Assembly: GCA_900550105.1 (NCBI GenBank)
Contig: URQW01000005.1
Coordinates: 1-64,000, forward strand
DNA from: an uncultured Pelosinus sp.
GTDB taxonomy: Bacteria > Bacillota > Negativicutes > UMGS1260
Direction of reading: 5' to 3'
DNA length: 64,000 nucleotides
Numbering within the stretch: the first letter of the stretch is position 1; the number at the start of each line of letters is the position of its first letter. This document shows, in pieces, positions 23,731 through 31,598 of the stretch. The notes beneath the pieces are model-generated. The model did no database searches. It worked only from the letters and a program-made list of their open reading frames with translations, and was not told the DNA's origin. Both the position numbers and the translations under genes were made by a program.

Positions 23731-23768
23731 GGGGACTTTTTTTGTCCCTGCACGTTATTATCTGTCCC
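23731..23768 (-). promoter_or_regulatory. CggR operator
   Basis: On the minus strand GGGAC(A7)GTCCC forms a perfect half-operator. A second GGGAC starts exactly 20 bases upstream of the first, though its GTCC partner is degraded (AACG). The known B. subtilis operator is two CGGGACN6TGTCC units about two helical turns apart, so this is the same architecture with one strong and one weak unit. It lies about 145 bp upstream of the cggR start. Confidence 0.75.
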
Positions 23769-23847
23769 TCGTACTATGTTATTCTTGCTGCGCCAAAAAA
23801 TTCCTTCTCACTATAAAAACTTTTTTATTTTTTTCTGAAAATAAGAA

Positions 23848-23893
23848 AAGACTTGCTTTCGCGGGAATTTTCATCCTAATCAAAGCAAGTCTT
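23848..23893 (-). terminator. terminator of rpoN
   Basis: A perfect 12-bp stem (AAGACTTGCTTT / AAAGCAAGTCTT) with a 22-nt loop starts 9 bases past the rpoN stop. On the minus strand it is followed by TTCTTATTTTC. Confidence 0.7.
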
Positions 23894-23901
23894 CCTGATT
23901 T

Positions 23902-25284
23902 TCAATACCGTTTTCGTTTACTGGAAGAAGGTATCCCGAGTTCTTCCCGATACTTTGTCACCGTACGACGCGACAAAACAAGGTTCTTACGACCAAGCAA
24001 TTCGGATAACATCTGATCACTATAAGGCTTCTTCGGATTCTCCGCCGCAATCAGATCTTTGAGTTCATCCTTGGCTTTGCTTGCCGCTACGTCTTCGCCT
24101 GTGGCGCTGTGCACACTAGAGGAGAAAAAGGTCCTGAGTGCAAATAGTCCGTGGCTTGTAGCCACATATTTATTAGCAATGGCCCGACTTACTGTAGACT
24201 CATGCATTTGAATGCCGTCAGCCACTTTTTTCATCGTCAAAGGCTTAATATATTTGGGACCATATTCAAAAAAGTCGTGCTGAAATTCTACAATCTGTTC
24301 CATTACGGCAGCCAAAGTCCGCCGCCGCTGCTCAATACTTTTGATGAGCCACAACGCCGCGCTGAGGCGACCTTCAATAAATTTTTTCGCTTCTGTCCCG
24401 GCTTCTTTCACAACATGGCGATAATAGGGGTTAATCGTCAAACGAGGAACGAGTGAGTCATTGACCAGGATGACAAACTGACCATTGATTTTCTCTACCG
24501 TAACGTCAGGTGAAATATAGCCGGGATCACTCTCGCTGCCAAAAGCCCGTCCCGGTTTCGGGTCAAGCGTCTTGATTAGATCAATCGCTTCTTGGACTTC
24601 TACAGGACTTGTGTGCAGCTTCTCCGCAATCAATTTGCATTTTCCCGCCGCCACTTCGTCTAGATAGTATTCAATAATCTGCTCAACGAGATCCTCTTTA
24701 ATCTGCTTATGAGAAAGTTGCAGCCGCAGACATTCCTTTAAGTCACGGGCGCCAACACCGCTGGGATCAAAGGTCTGAATAATATGGAGCATTCTTTCTA
24801 CAAGCTCTTCGGGCTGTTTGAGCTGTTTTGCCGCTTCTTCGAGCGTCAACATCAGATAGCCATTGTCATTGATACAGCCAATTAAATACCGACCAATTGC
24901 CAATGATGGCTTATCAAGAACGGTAAAATTCAATTGAAATTCCAAATGTTCATGGAGCGATACCGTACGCAGGCCTACATTTTCATGAGGACCCTGCCCG
25001 GCCTCTTTCAGCCACTCCTTTTGGGAATCTTCGTCAAAGTAGTCAAGCCATTCGGCCACCTCGGTGCTGTTATCCTGCTCAGACGTATCAGCGCTCTCAT
25101 CTTCGCCGTTTTTTTCTGCCGTAGGCTCCTCAATTTCCAATACGGGATTTTCCTGCAGTTGCTCTTCAATCATGTCCGATAACTCCAGCGATGACAGTTG
25201 CAAAATAGCAATCGCCTGTCGCAATTCCGGTGTCATAACGAGTTTCTGATTTAATTCCAGTTTCAAACCATAATCTAGATTCAT
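23902..25284 (-). CDS. rpoN: RNA polymerase sigma-54 factor
   Basis: A 460-residue alternative sigma factor that recognises -24/-12 promoters and needs an AAA+ activator. The glutamine- and leucine-rich region I (about 1-50, LKLELNQKLVMTPELRQAI), an acidic region II (55-85) and the core-binding and HTH regions follow in order. The RpoN box near the C-terminus reads SRRTVTKYREELGIP. Only 15 bases separate it from the hypE stop, and it has a strong GGGAGGAGG site. It is therefore probably transcribed with the hyp genes. No sigma-54 activator gene or clear -24/-12 promoter was seen in this window. Confidence 0.96.
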   Translation of the reverse strand: MNLDYGLKLELNQKLVMTPELRQAIAILQLSSLELSDMIEEQLQENPVLEIEEPTAEKNGEDESADTSEQDNSTEVAEWLDYFDEDSQKEWLKEAGQGPHENVGLRTVSLHEHLEFQLNFTVLDKPSLAIGRYLIGCINDNGYLMLTLEEAAKQLKQPEELVERMLHIIQTFDPSGVGARDLKECLRLQLSHKQIKEDLVEQIIEYYLDEVAAGKCKLIAEKLHTSPVEVQEAIDLIKTLDPKPGRAFGSESDPGYISPDVTVEKINGQFVILVNDSLVPRLTINPYYRHVVKEAGTEAKKFIEGRLSAALWLIKSIEQRRRTLAAVMEQIVEFQHDFFEYGPKYIKPLTMKKVADGIQMHESTVSRAIANKYVATSHGLFALRTFFSSSVHSATGEDVAASKAKDELKDLIAAENPKKPYSDQMLSELLGRKNLVLSRRTVTKYREELGIPSSSKRKRY

Positions 25285-25299
25285 CGTTCCTCCTCCCTT

Positions 25300-26313
25300 C
25301 TAGCAAATACGAGGAAGCTGATCGCCAATCAGCATATCCAATTTGCGAATCCCTCCAATTGTTGTTCGAAGCCCAACTTGCCCTGCCGGTTCGGTTACGA
25401 CTTGACCTATGCGCGCCGCTTCTTGACCATAAGGATGACGCCGTAGTACTGCCAACGCTTTCTCAGCCAGTTCTTCGGCAACTAGCACGATCATTTTCCC
25501 TTCATTGGCAAGATATAAGGGATCAAAGCCCAATAAATCACAAATGCTCTGCACTTGCGGCCGTACCGGAATTGCTGTCTCGTCAAGCAAAATACCGACT
25601 TTCGCCTGCTCCGCTATTTCGCAGAGAGTTGTGGCCAGTCCCCCTCGCGTTGGGTCCCGTAACACAGCCACTTCTGGCACTTCAGCCAGCAGGCTTTCGG
25701 CTAAACCGTTTAAGGGTGCACAGTCACTCACTATTTCTGCGGGAAAAGTCAAGCCGTGACGCTCTTTCATCACCGCCAACGCATGCTCTCCTAATGTCCC
25801 GCTGATCAGTACGGCCTGGCCTGGCGCTGCCAAATCAGCTGAAATCTGTACCTTAGGCAAAATCCGCCCAACGCCAGCCGTATTAATATAAAGTCCGTCA
25901 GCCAAACCGCGCTCGACTACTTTCGTATCGCCGGTAACAATCTGTACCCCAGCCGCTTTCGCTGTGTCGCCCATAGCCGCAGCAATCTTCTTTAAATCTG
26001 CCAACGGATATCCTTCTGCAATAATAAAGCCAGCGCTCAAATAGAGAGGCACGGCGCCATTCATGGCTAAGTCATTGACTGTGCCGCACACAGCGAGCTT
26101 ACCAATATTACCGCCGGGAAAAAAATGCGGGCTAACCACGAAAGAATCCGTCGAAAAAGCCAGTCTGGCGCCGTCAATAGTAAATTGAGCGCCATCATGA
26201 CGCGCTTCCAGCATCTCATTGGCAAAAGCAGGCATCATGACTGATTCAATTAGCTCTTGGCTCAGCCTGCCGCCACTGCCATGAGCCATTTCAATAAATT
26301 CTTTATCCTTCAT
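25300..26313 (-). CDS. hypE: hydrogenase maturation protein HypE
   Basis: A 337-residue protein that dehydrates a carbamoyl group on its C-terminal cysteine to make the cyanide ligand of NiFe hydrogenase. The PurM-like ATP-binding core (HGSGGRLSQELI, FSTDSFVVSP, GTVNDLAMNGA, DPTRGGLATTLCEI) is complete and the protein ends in the required PRIC. ATG 26313 overlaps the hypD stop by 4 bp (ATGA) and has AGGTGG at good spacing. A GTG at 26322 is less likely. Confidence 0.96.
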   Translation of the reverse strand: MKDKEFIEMAHGSGGRLSQELIESVMMPAFANEMLEARHDGAQFTIDGARLAFSTDSFVVSPHFFPGGNIGKLAVCGTVNDLAMNGAVPLYLSAGFIIAEGYPLADLKKIAAAMGDTAKAAGVQIVTGDTKVVERGLADGLYINTAGVGRILPKVQISADLAAPGQAVLISGTLGEHALAVMKERHGLTFPAEIVSDCAPLNGLAESLLAEVPEVAVLRDPTRGGLATTLCEIAEQAKVGILLDETAIPVRPQVQSICDLLGFDPLYLANEGKMIVLVAEELAEKALAVLRRHPYGQEAARIGQVVTEPAGQVGLRTTIGGIRKLDMLIGDQLPRIC

Positions 26314-27401
26314 ATTGACCACCTGCTATCGCCGTATTTATACCATGCTGCGCATGTTCCTTCCACACTGACCATGCAGGCGCCTACAGGACTCTCTGGT
26401 CGACAAACCTGCCGAAACAGCGGACAAGACGGCGGCGTAATTCGCCCCTTCAAGACCTCGCCGCAGCGACAGCCTGCTGGTTCCGCCGCTGTAACTGGCG
26501 GCAAAGGCAGACGATTTCTAATATCAAAGTCCTGATAAGCTTCCCGTAAAGCCAAGCCGGAAAGCGGTACTGAACCAATGCCGCGCCAGATTGCATCGAC
26601 CGGCTCATAGACTGTATCAACAAGCTGGCTGGCCACAGGATTTCCGATTGATTTCACTACGCGTCTATACTCATTTTCCAATCCGGCTTCGCCAGCAGCA
26701 GCCTGACGGGCTAGTTGCGCCACAGCTTGCAGAATATCAAGCGGATCAAATCCAGCAACAACCGCAGGCATATGATACTGCTCCGCTAGAAAATCAAAGG
26801 GTGCAAGACCCGTCACAGCACAAACATGACCTGGCAGTAAAAATCCGTCAATTTTCGTAAGTGGGTCATCTAATAAGGCTTTTAATGCTGGCGGCACCAG
26901 CTTATGAGCTGGTAATACAGCAAAATTTCGCAAATTTTCCTGCTGTGCCGTAACAATGGTAGCCGCTGCTGTTGGTGTTGTTGTCTCAAAGCCGACAGCT
27001 AAAAAAACAACCGTTTTATCTGGTTCTTCTCGGGCAATTTTCAGACTGTCTAAGGGCGAATAAACGATACGAATATCGGCGCCTTGCGCTTTTTCCTGTA
27101 GCAAAGTGCCTAACGATCCCGGCACTTTCAGCATATCGCCAAAAGTTGCGATAATCACATCACTACAGCGACTATAGAGAATCGCTTGATCCATATAAGC
27201 GCTTCCAGTCACGCAGACCGGACAACCTGGACCGCTGACAAGCTCAATATTTTCCGGCAAAAGTTGACGAATTCCCGCTTTAAAAATAGAGACTGTATGA
27301 GTGCCGCAAACTTCCATGAATCTCACTGGCCGATCGAGTAAGGCCAGCTCTGCCGCAATGTTTGCTGCCGCTTGTTTCATTTCCTGGTCAGATGGCTTCA
27401 T
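26310..27401 (-). CDS. hypD: hydrogenase maturation protein HypD
   Basis: A 363-residue iron-sulfur protein that, with HypC, is the scaffold on which the Fe(CN)2CO group of NiFe hydrogenase is built. The conserved cysteine motifs are visible: EVCGTHTVSIFKAGI (about 30-45), SGPGCPVCVT (about 56-65), and the C-terminal CRCGEVLKG with CPLFRQVC, which bind the [4Fe-4S] cluster. It overlaps hypC by 14 bp and hypE by 4 bp. Confidence 0.96.
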   Translation of the reverse strand: MKPSDQEMKQAAANIAAELALLDRPVRFMEVCGTHTVSIFKAGIRQLLPENIELVSGPGCPVCVTGSAYMDQAILYSRCSDVIIATFGDMLKVPGSLGTLLQEKAQGADIRIVYSPLDSLKIAREEPDKTVVFLAVGFETTTPTAAATIVTAQQENLRNFAVLPAHKLVPPALKALLDDPLTKIDGFLLPGHVCAVTGLAPFDFLAEQYHMPAVVAGFDPLDILQAVAQLARQAAAGEAGLENEYRRVVKSIGNPVASQLVDTVYEPVDAIWRGIGSVPLSGLALREAYQDFDIRNRLPLPPVTAAEPAGCRCGEVLKGRITPPSCPLFRQVCRPESPVGACMVSVEGTCAAWYKYGDSRWSI

Positions 27402-27612
27402 GCGCTGCTATCTCCCTAAATAATTCCATGGTTTTTTCGGCCTCTGCCGCATCAATGACCTGAATGGCAAAGCCCGCATGAATCAGTACATAATCGCCAA
27501 TGGCAGCCTCAGGTAGCAACATGAGACTAATTTGACGCGTAACGCCAGTGACATCCACTTCAGCGCTATATTCTTCACGAGACAGAATTTTTCCGGGAAC
27601 TGCTAAACACAT
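27388..27612 (-). CDS. hypC: hydrogenase maturation chaperone HypC
   Basis: A 74-residue chaperone of the HypC/HybG family that carries the iron centre with HypD to the hydrogenase large subunit. The essential N-terminus MCLAVPGK is present, with C2 as ligand, followed by the OB-fold core. It overlaps the end of hypF by 10 bp and the start of hypD by 14 bp, so the four genes form a tightly coupled unit. Confidence 0.96.
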   Translation of the reverse strand: MCLAVPGKILSREEYSAEVDVTGVTRQISLMLLPEAAIGDYVLIHAGFAIQVIDAAEAEKTMELFREIAAHEAI

Positions 27613-29879
27613 CCTCGTACCCTCCTCATACCGGCGATGACCGCCTGTCCTAAAGCCAAGCCACCGTCATTCGCCGGAACTTGTTGATTCCAATAAACCT
27701 GAAGTCCTTGAGTCTCTAGTTTCTCAATCATATATTCCAGTAAAAAAATATTTTGAAAGACGCCGCCGCTCAGAGCGACTTTGGTAAGCTTATGATCTCG
27801 GCTGATGGCAATCACCTGATCCACAGCAGCCTGCGCTAAGGTCAATTGAAAGGACGCGGCAAGATCAGCCTGACTTTCTCCTGCCAACAGCCCTTCCGTT
27901 AAGGCCGCCATGGTCGGCAGAAAATCGAGTTCTTTCCTAGTTGAAACGCGATAAGGCAACAATCGGCCCCGCCCCTTCGCGGCTAGCTGCTCTAGTTCCA
28001 CTGCAGCTTGTCCTTCATAGTGTGTCGTAAAACGCAGCCCCAGCAGTGAAGCCGCCATATCGAAAAGGCGTCCAACACTGGAAGTAAGCGGCGCCTGTAG
28101 CTTATTATCAACAGCCTGTAGCACAAGCTCGAAGCCTGACGGCAACGCCTGTACTAGCGCCAGATCTAGCGTCGTAAACGCATCACCATATATTTGCCTA
28201 AGGGCCCATAGACCAAGACGCCAAGGTTCAGCAATCGCTTTGCCGCCGCCAGGCAATGGAATATAAGCAAAATGGGCGACCCGCTGATACTCCGTCAGAG
28301 AGGCGATTAAAAATTCGCCGCCCCAAAGTTTGCCATCAGCGCCATAGCCAGTACCATCAAAAGCGACGCCAATGATTGGTTCATCTAGGCCATGCTCAGC
28401 CATGACACTAGCAATATGGGCATGATGATGCTGTACTGCTGTTTTGGGCCCCGAAAGCGTTGCCACATATTGCGTGGAAAAGTAACGAGGATGAAGATCA
28501 TAGGCGGCTAGCTCCGGCTCCATATGGGTCAAACGCGATAAATGCATAATATTAGCACAATAATGCTGATAGGTCGCTTCATTTTCCAAATCACCAATAT
28601 GAGCGCTCATAAAGGCCTGACGGCCGCGAATCAAACAGAAGGTATTCTTTTGCTCCCCACCGGCGCCTAGCACGGGCGGTAACTCCCAGGCAAGTAACAG
28701 CGGCAAGGGGACATAGCCGCGACTGCGTCTAATAAATGACGGTTTATGCCGCACAAGACGCATCACACTATCATCAACAGGGCGAAAAATCTCCCGATTA
28801 TGAATTAAAAAGAAATCGGCTAGTAGCGCCAATTTTTCCTGGGCGACTGCATCGTCATAAGCCAAAGGTTCTTCGCTTTTATTGCCGCTTGTCATGACTA
28901 AAAGATCGTCTTTGGCTAGCAATAGATAATGAAAAGGTCCATAAGGCAGCATCACGCCAAGATATTCATTGTCAGGCGCTACTAAAGAAGCAAGTATTTT
29001 GCCCGCTTCCGGCCGTTTTTTTAGTAATACAATAGGCCTTGCCCGACTGGTAAGCAAAGCTTCTTCCTCCGAATTAACAAAGCACACTGCTTTCACGGCA
29101 GCAAGACTTCCAGCCATAACCGCCAGCGGTTTTCCTTGACGGAATTTTTTAGCCCGCAGTTTCGCTACAGCCCGTTCCAAGCGAGCATCACAGCATATGT
29201 GATAGCCGCCGATCCCTTTTACGGCTAGCAGCGCCTCCTGCTGCAACAGGGCTCGCGTCTGTTCCCATAAAAGCGCCGATTCGCTAGCCAGCTCCCTGCC
29301 GTGATTATCGGTAAGGCGATAAGTCGGACCACAATCCGGACAGGCATTAGGCTGCGCATGAAAGCGGCGACTGTGCGGATCATCATACTCAGCTTGACAG
29401 CGAGGGCACATGGGAAAATCAGACATCGTCGTCAGGGGCCGATCATAGGGAATATCACGAATAATGGTATAGCGGGGACCGCAGTGCGTACAGTTAATGA
29501 AAGAATAGTGATAACGACGATCTCGCGGATCATTCAGTTCCTGCTCACAAGCGCGGCAAATGGCCACATCTGGTGAAATGAGAGCGATTTTATCGTTTGT
29601 ATCCTCTGAGGCCAGGATAGTAAATTCCGTCGCCTTAGTCACAGCAATGTCTTGCACAGTCACTTGCAATAAAATAGCCAGAGGCGGTTTTTCGGTCGTC
29701 AGACTCGTCTTAAAAGCGTCTAAGGACCTTTCGTCTCCCTCGACCTCAATCACTACACCTTGCCCATCATTTTTCACCCAGCCCCCCAAGGCGAAACGCT
29801 GGGCTAAAGAAAAAATAAAGGGGCGGAAACCCACCCCCTGCACAATCCCTTGAACAGTAAGTCGTTGACGTTTCATCAT
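27603..29879 (-). CDS. hypF: carbamoyltransferase HypF
   Basis: A 758-residue enzyme that uses carbamoyl phosphate and ATP to carbamoylate HypE, the first step of cyanide-ligand synthesis. The domains are in normal order. An acylphosphatase domain (1-90, GIVQGVGFRPFIF) is followed by two zinc fingers (about 108-190, CRACEQEL...CTHCGPRYT and CPRCQAEY...CPDCGPTY), a YrdC-like domain (about 200-390) and a Kae1-like carbamoyltransferase domain (about 400-750, HHHAHIASVMAEHG, GVAFDGTGYGADG, ALSGGVFQN). Hydrogenase structural genes, hypA and hypB are not in this window. Confidence 0.96.
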   Translation of the reverse strand: MMKRQRLTVQGIVQGVGFRPFIFSLAQRFALGGWVKNDGQGVVIEVEGDERSLDAFKTSLTTEKPPLAILLQVTVQDIAVTKATEFTILASEDTNDKIALISPDVAICRACEQELNDPRDRRYHYSFINCTHCGPRYTIIRDIPYDRPLTTMSDFPMCPRCQAEYDDPHSRRFHAQPNACPDCGPTYRLTDNHGRELASESALLWEQTRALLQQEALLAVKGIGGYHICCDARLERAVAKLRAKKFRQGKPLAVMAGSLAAVKAVCFVNSEEEALLTSRARPIVLLKKRPEAGKILASLVAPDNEYLGVMLPYGPFHYLLLAKDDLLVMTSGNKSEEPLAYDDAVAQEKLALLADFFLIHNREIFRPVDDSVMRLVRHKPSFIRRSRGYVPLPLLLAWELPPVLGAGGEQKNTFCLIRGRQAFMSAHIGDLENEATYQHYCANIMHLSRLTHMEPELAAYDLHPRYFSTQYVATLSGPKTAVQHHHAHIASVMAEHGLDEPIIGVAFDGTGYGADGKLWGGEFLIASLTEYQRVAHFAYIPLPGGGKAIAEPWRLGLWALRQIYGDAFTTLDLALVQALPSGFELVLQAVDNKLQAPLTSSVGRLFDMAASLLGLRFTTHYEGQAAVELEQLAAKGRGRLLPYRVSTRKELDFLPTMAALTEGLLAGESQADLAASFQLTLAQAAVDQVIAISRDHKLTKVALSGGVFQNIFLLEYMIEKLETQGLQVYWNQQVPANDGGLALGQAVIAGMRRVRGCV

Positions 29880-29927
29880 TTCTCCTGTGAGGATCGGTTT
29901 AGTATATTATTAAAAATTCACCATCTG

Positions 29928-31292
29928 CTATTTCTTTTCCTGCTCCATAGCCAACTTTGCCTGAATATACAGAGCGCACTCTAGGCGCTTTTTCTGCAGT
30001 TCACAACCGAGTTCATAAGGCTTAGTAATATCATGATGGAAAAGATCCGCATTGGCGTGACAACCGCCGCTGCAGTAAAAGCGGGCCCAGCAATTCGCGC
30101 AAGCCGGTTTATTTAAAACATGAGCCTGTCGGAATTTCAGCGGCAGTTCCTGATTCTGCACGCCCGTAAATACTGTACCGAGCTTGTATTCATCACGGCC
30201 TACGAACTGATGACAAGGATATAAATCTCCGTCTGGCGTAACCGCATAATATTCATGACCAGCGCCACAGCCGCTCAGCCGTTTGGCAACACACGGTCCA
30301 TGGTCAAGATCTACGTTAAAATGGAAAAATTCAAAGCCATTACCAGCAAACTTCCGTTCTAAATAGGCTTTAGCCAATTTTTCATATTCGGCGGCAATCG
30401 CTGGCAGATGTTCTTCGGTCAAACGATAGTCAGCCGATTTTTCCACTACAGGCTCTACTGATAATTCTTTAAAGCCCATGTCGGCCATAGCTAACACATC
30501 ACTGGCAAAATCGAGATTCTTAGCGGTATAAGTGCCCCGCAAATAGTAGTTTTGGTTATTACGCGAAAAAATCGCCTTGGAAATATTGGGCTGTACCTGA
30601 GCAAAACTGCCCTTGCCGCCTGGATAAGGCCGCATAGCGTCATGAACCTCTTCGCGCCCATCCATGCTCAGCACCAAACTAATATTATTTTCATTTAAGT
30701 ATTCAATAACGGCATCATTTAATAAGACAGCATTTGTCGTAAGGGTCAGTTTAAAGATTTTGCCTGCTTCTTGCTCGCGTTTACGTACATAAGCGACAAT
30801 CTCTTTAACGACATCAAGATTCATGAGCGGCTCGCCGCCGAAGAAATCAATTTCGCAATGCTTGCGCGTACCGCTATGTTCAATAATAAACTCCACAGCG
30901 CGCTTGCCTACTTCACTTGTCATCATGGTGCGGTTATGGCCGAAATCGCCCGTTCCGGCAAAACAATAGCCGCAGCGCAGATTACAGTCATGGGCGATAT
31001 GGAGACACAACGACTTTACAATTGGCTCTTCGCTAAAAGTAAGCGGCACTGTTAAGTCAGGCGAAAAAAGCTGTTCTGCTGCTTCGAGTTCCTTCAGTTC
31101 AGCCATTACTTCCGTTAATTCAGCGGCATCATAAGTATGAGCCCATTTTTCTAGCACTACAGCTTCATTGGCGCCGTCAAAGTCATCAAGTATATCATAG
31201 ACAAGTTGATCGACCACATGAACAATTCCGCTGTTAATATCAAGGACAATATAAAGTCCGTCTAAAGTAAATTTATGAATTCCCTTATGCAT
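29928..31292 (-). CDS. scfB: SCIFF radical SAM maturase
   Basis: A 454-residue radical SAM/SPASM enzyme that builds thioether cross-links in the SCIFF peptide encoded just upstream. The N-terminal about 90 residues form the peptide-recognition (RRE-like) domain. The radical SAM cluster motif is C103-NLR-C107-GY-C110, followed by FFGGEP. The C-terminal SPASM region is cysteine-rich (CANCWARFYCSGGCHAN, then C near the end) and would bind two auxiliary clusters. It lies 101 bp after scfA, behind a hairpin, and 48 bp before hypF. The SCIFF assignment rests on the adjacent six-cysteine peptide. Confidence 0.95.
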   Translation of the reverse strand: MHKGIHKFTLDGLYIVLDINSGIVHVVDQLVYDILDDFDGANEAVVLEKWAHTYDAAELTEVMAELKELEAAEQLFSPDLTVPLTFSEEPIVKSLCLHIAHDCNLRCGYCFAGTGDFGHNRTMMTSEVGKRAVEFIIEHSGTRKHCEIDFFGGEPLMNLDVVKEIVAYVRKREQEAGKIFKLTLTTNAVLLNDAVIEYLNENNISLVLSMDGREEVHDAMRPYPGGKGSFAQVQPNISKAIFSRNNQNYYLRGTYTAKNLDFASDVLAMADMGFKELSVEPVVEKSADYRLTEEHLPAIAAEYEKLAKAYLERKFAGNGFEFFHFNVDLDHGPCVAKRLSGCGAGHEYYAVTPDGDLYPCHQFVGRDEYKLGTVFTGVQNQELPLKFRQAHVLNKPACANCWARFYCSGGCHANADLFHHDITKPYELGCELQKKRLECALYIQAKLAMEQEKK

Positions 31293-31352
31293 AGTACAAT
31301 CCTTTCTTTCTCACACTATTTATAGCAGCCCGAAGGCGTAATAAAAAAAGCA

Positions 31353-31380
31353 AGCCCCTGCGAAAAAGTCAACAGGGGCT
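31353..31380 (-). terminator. hairpin terminator between scfA and scfB
   Basis: Stem AGCCCCTG / CAGGGGCT with a 12-nt loop is followed on the minus strand by seven T residues. It should end most scfA transcripts and let a fraction read into scfB, giving much more precursor than maturase. Confidence 0.8.
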
Positions 31381-31393
31381 GGCTGCTAGAAGC

Positions 31394-31534
31394 TTACTTT
31401 TGGCAAACCTGATTGCCAACGGTGCAAGAAGTCTTGCATGCCGACTGGCAGGATGCCTGACATTCGCCGCAGCCGCCGGTATAAACGGTCTTTTTCAAAG
31501 ATTCTTTGTTAATTGTAAGAATATGTTTTGCCAT
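31394..31534 (-). CDS. scfA: SCIFF ranthipeptide precursor
   Basis: A 46-residue peptide, Six Cysteines In Forty-Five type. It starts MAKHILTINKESLKKT (leader part). The core has cysteines at 22, 25, 29, 33, 37 and 44, within CGECQASCQSACKTSC and NQVC. It is the substrate of the radical SAM enzyme ScfB, which forms thioether bonds from cysteine sulfur to other residues. The biological role of SCIFF peptides is still poorly known; quorum-type functions have been proposed. The start is ATG 31534 behind AAGGAGGG. It has its own promoter and terminator. It is easily missed because of its size. Confidence 0.95.
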   Translation of the reverse strand: MAKHILTINKESLKKTVYTGGCGECQASCQSACKTSCTVGNQVCQK

Positions 31535-31567
31535 TGTAGTCCCTCCTTAACATGGATATTCTTTTTA

Positions 31568-31596
31568 AGTGTACCATAGATCCTTTAGCCGAACAA
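31568..31596 (-). promoter_or_regulatory. promoter of scfA
   Basis: On the minus strand TTGTTC and TACACT are 17 bases apart, immediately after the stop of the upstream gene. Transcription would start about 25-30 bases before the scfA start codon. Confidence 0.65.
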
Positions 31597-31598
31597 GA

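Larger units (their letters stand above)
23589..23901. other. leader and control region of the glycolytic operon
   Basis: This 313-bp gap between rpoN and cggR holds the CggR operator (23731-23768), about 140 bases of AT-rich leader without a gene, and the rpoN terminator (23848-23893). A weak promoter with TTTTTG and TAGTAC-like boxes 17 bases apart can be drawn just upstream of the operator, but it is far from consensus. Confidence 0.6.
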
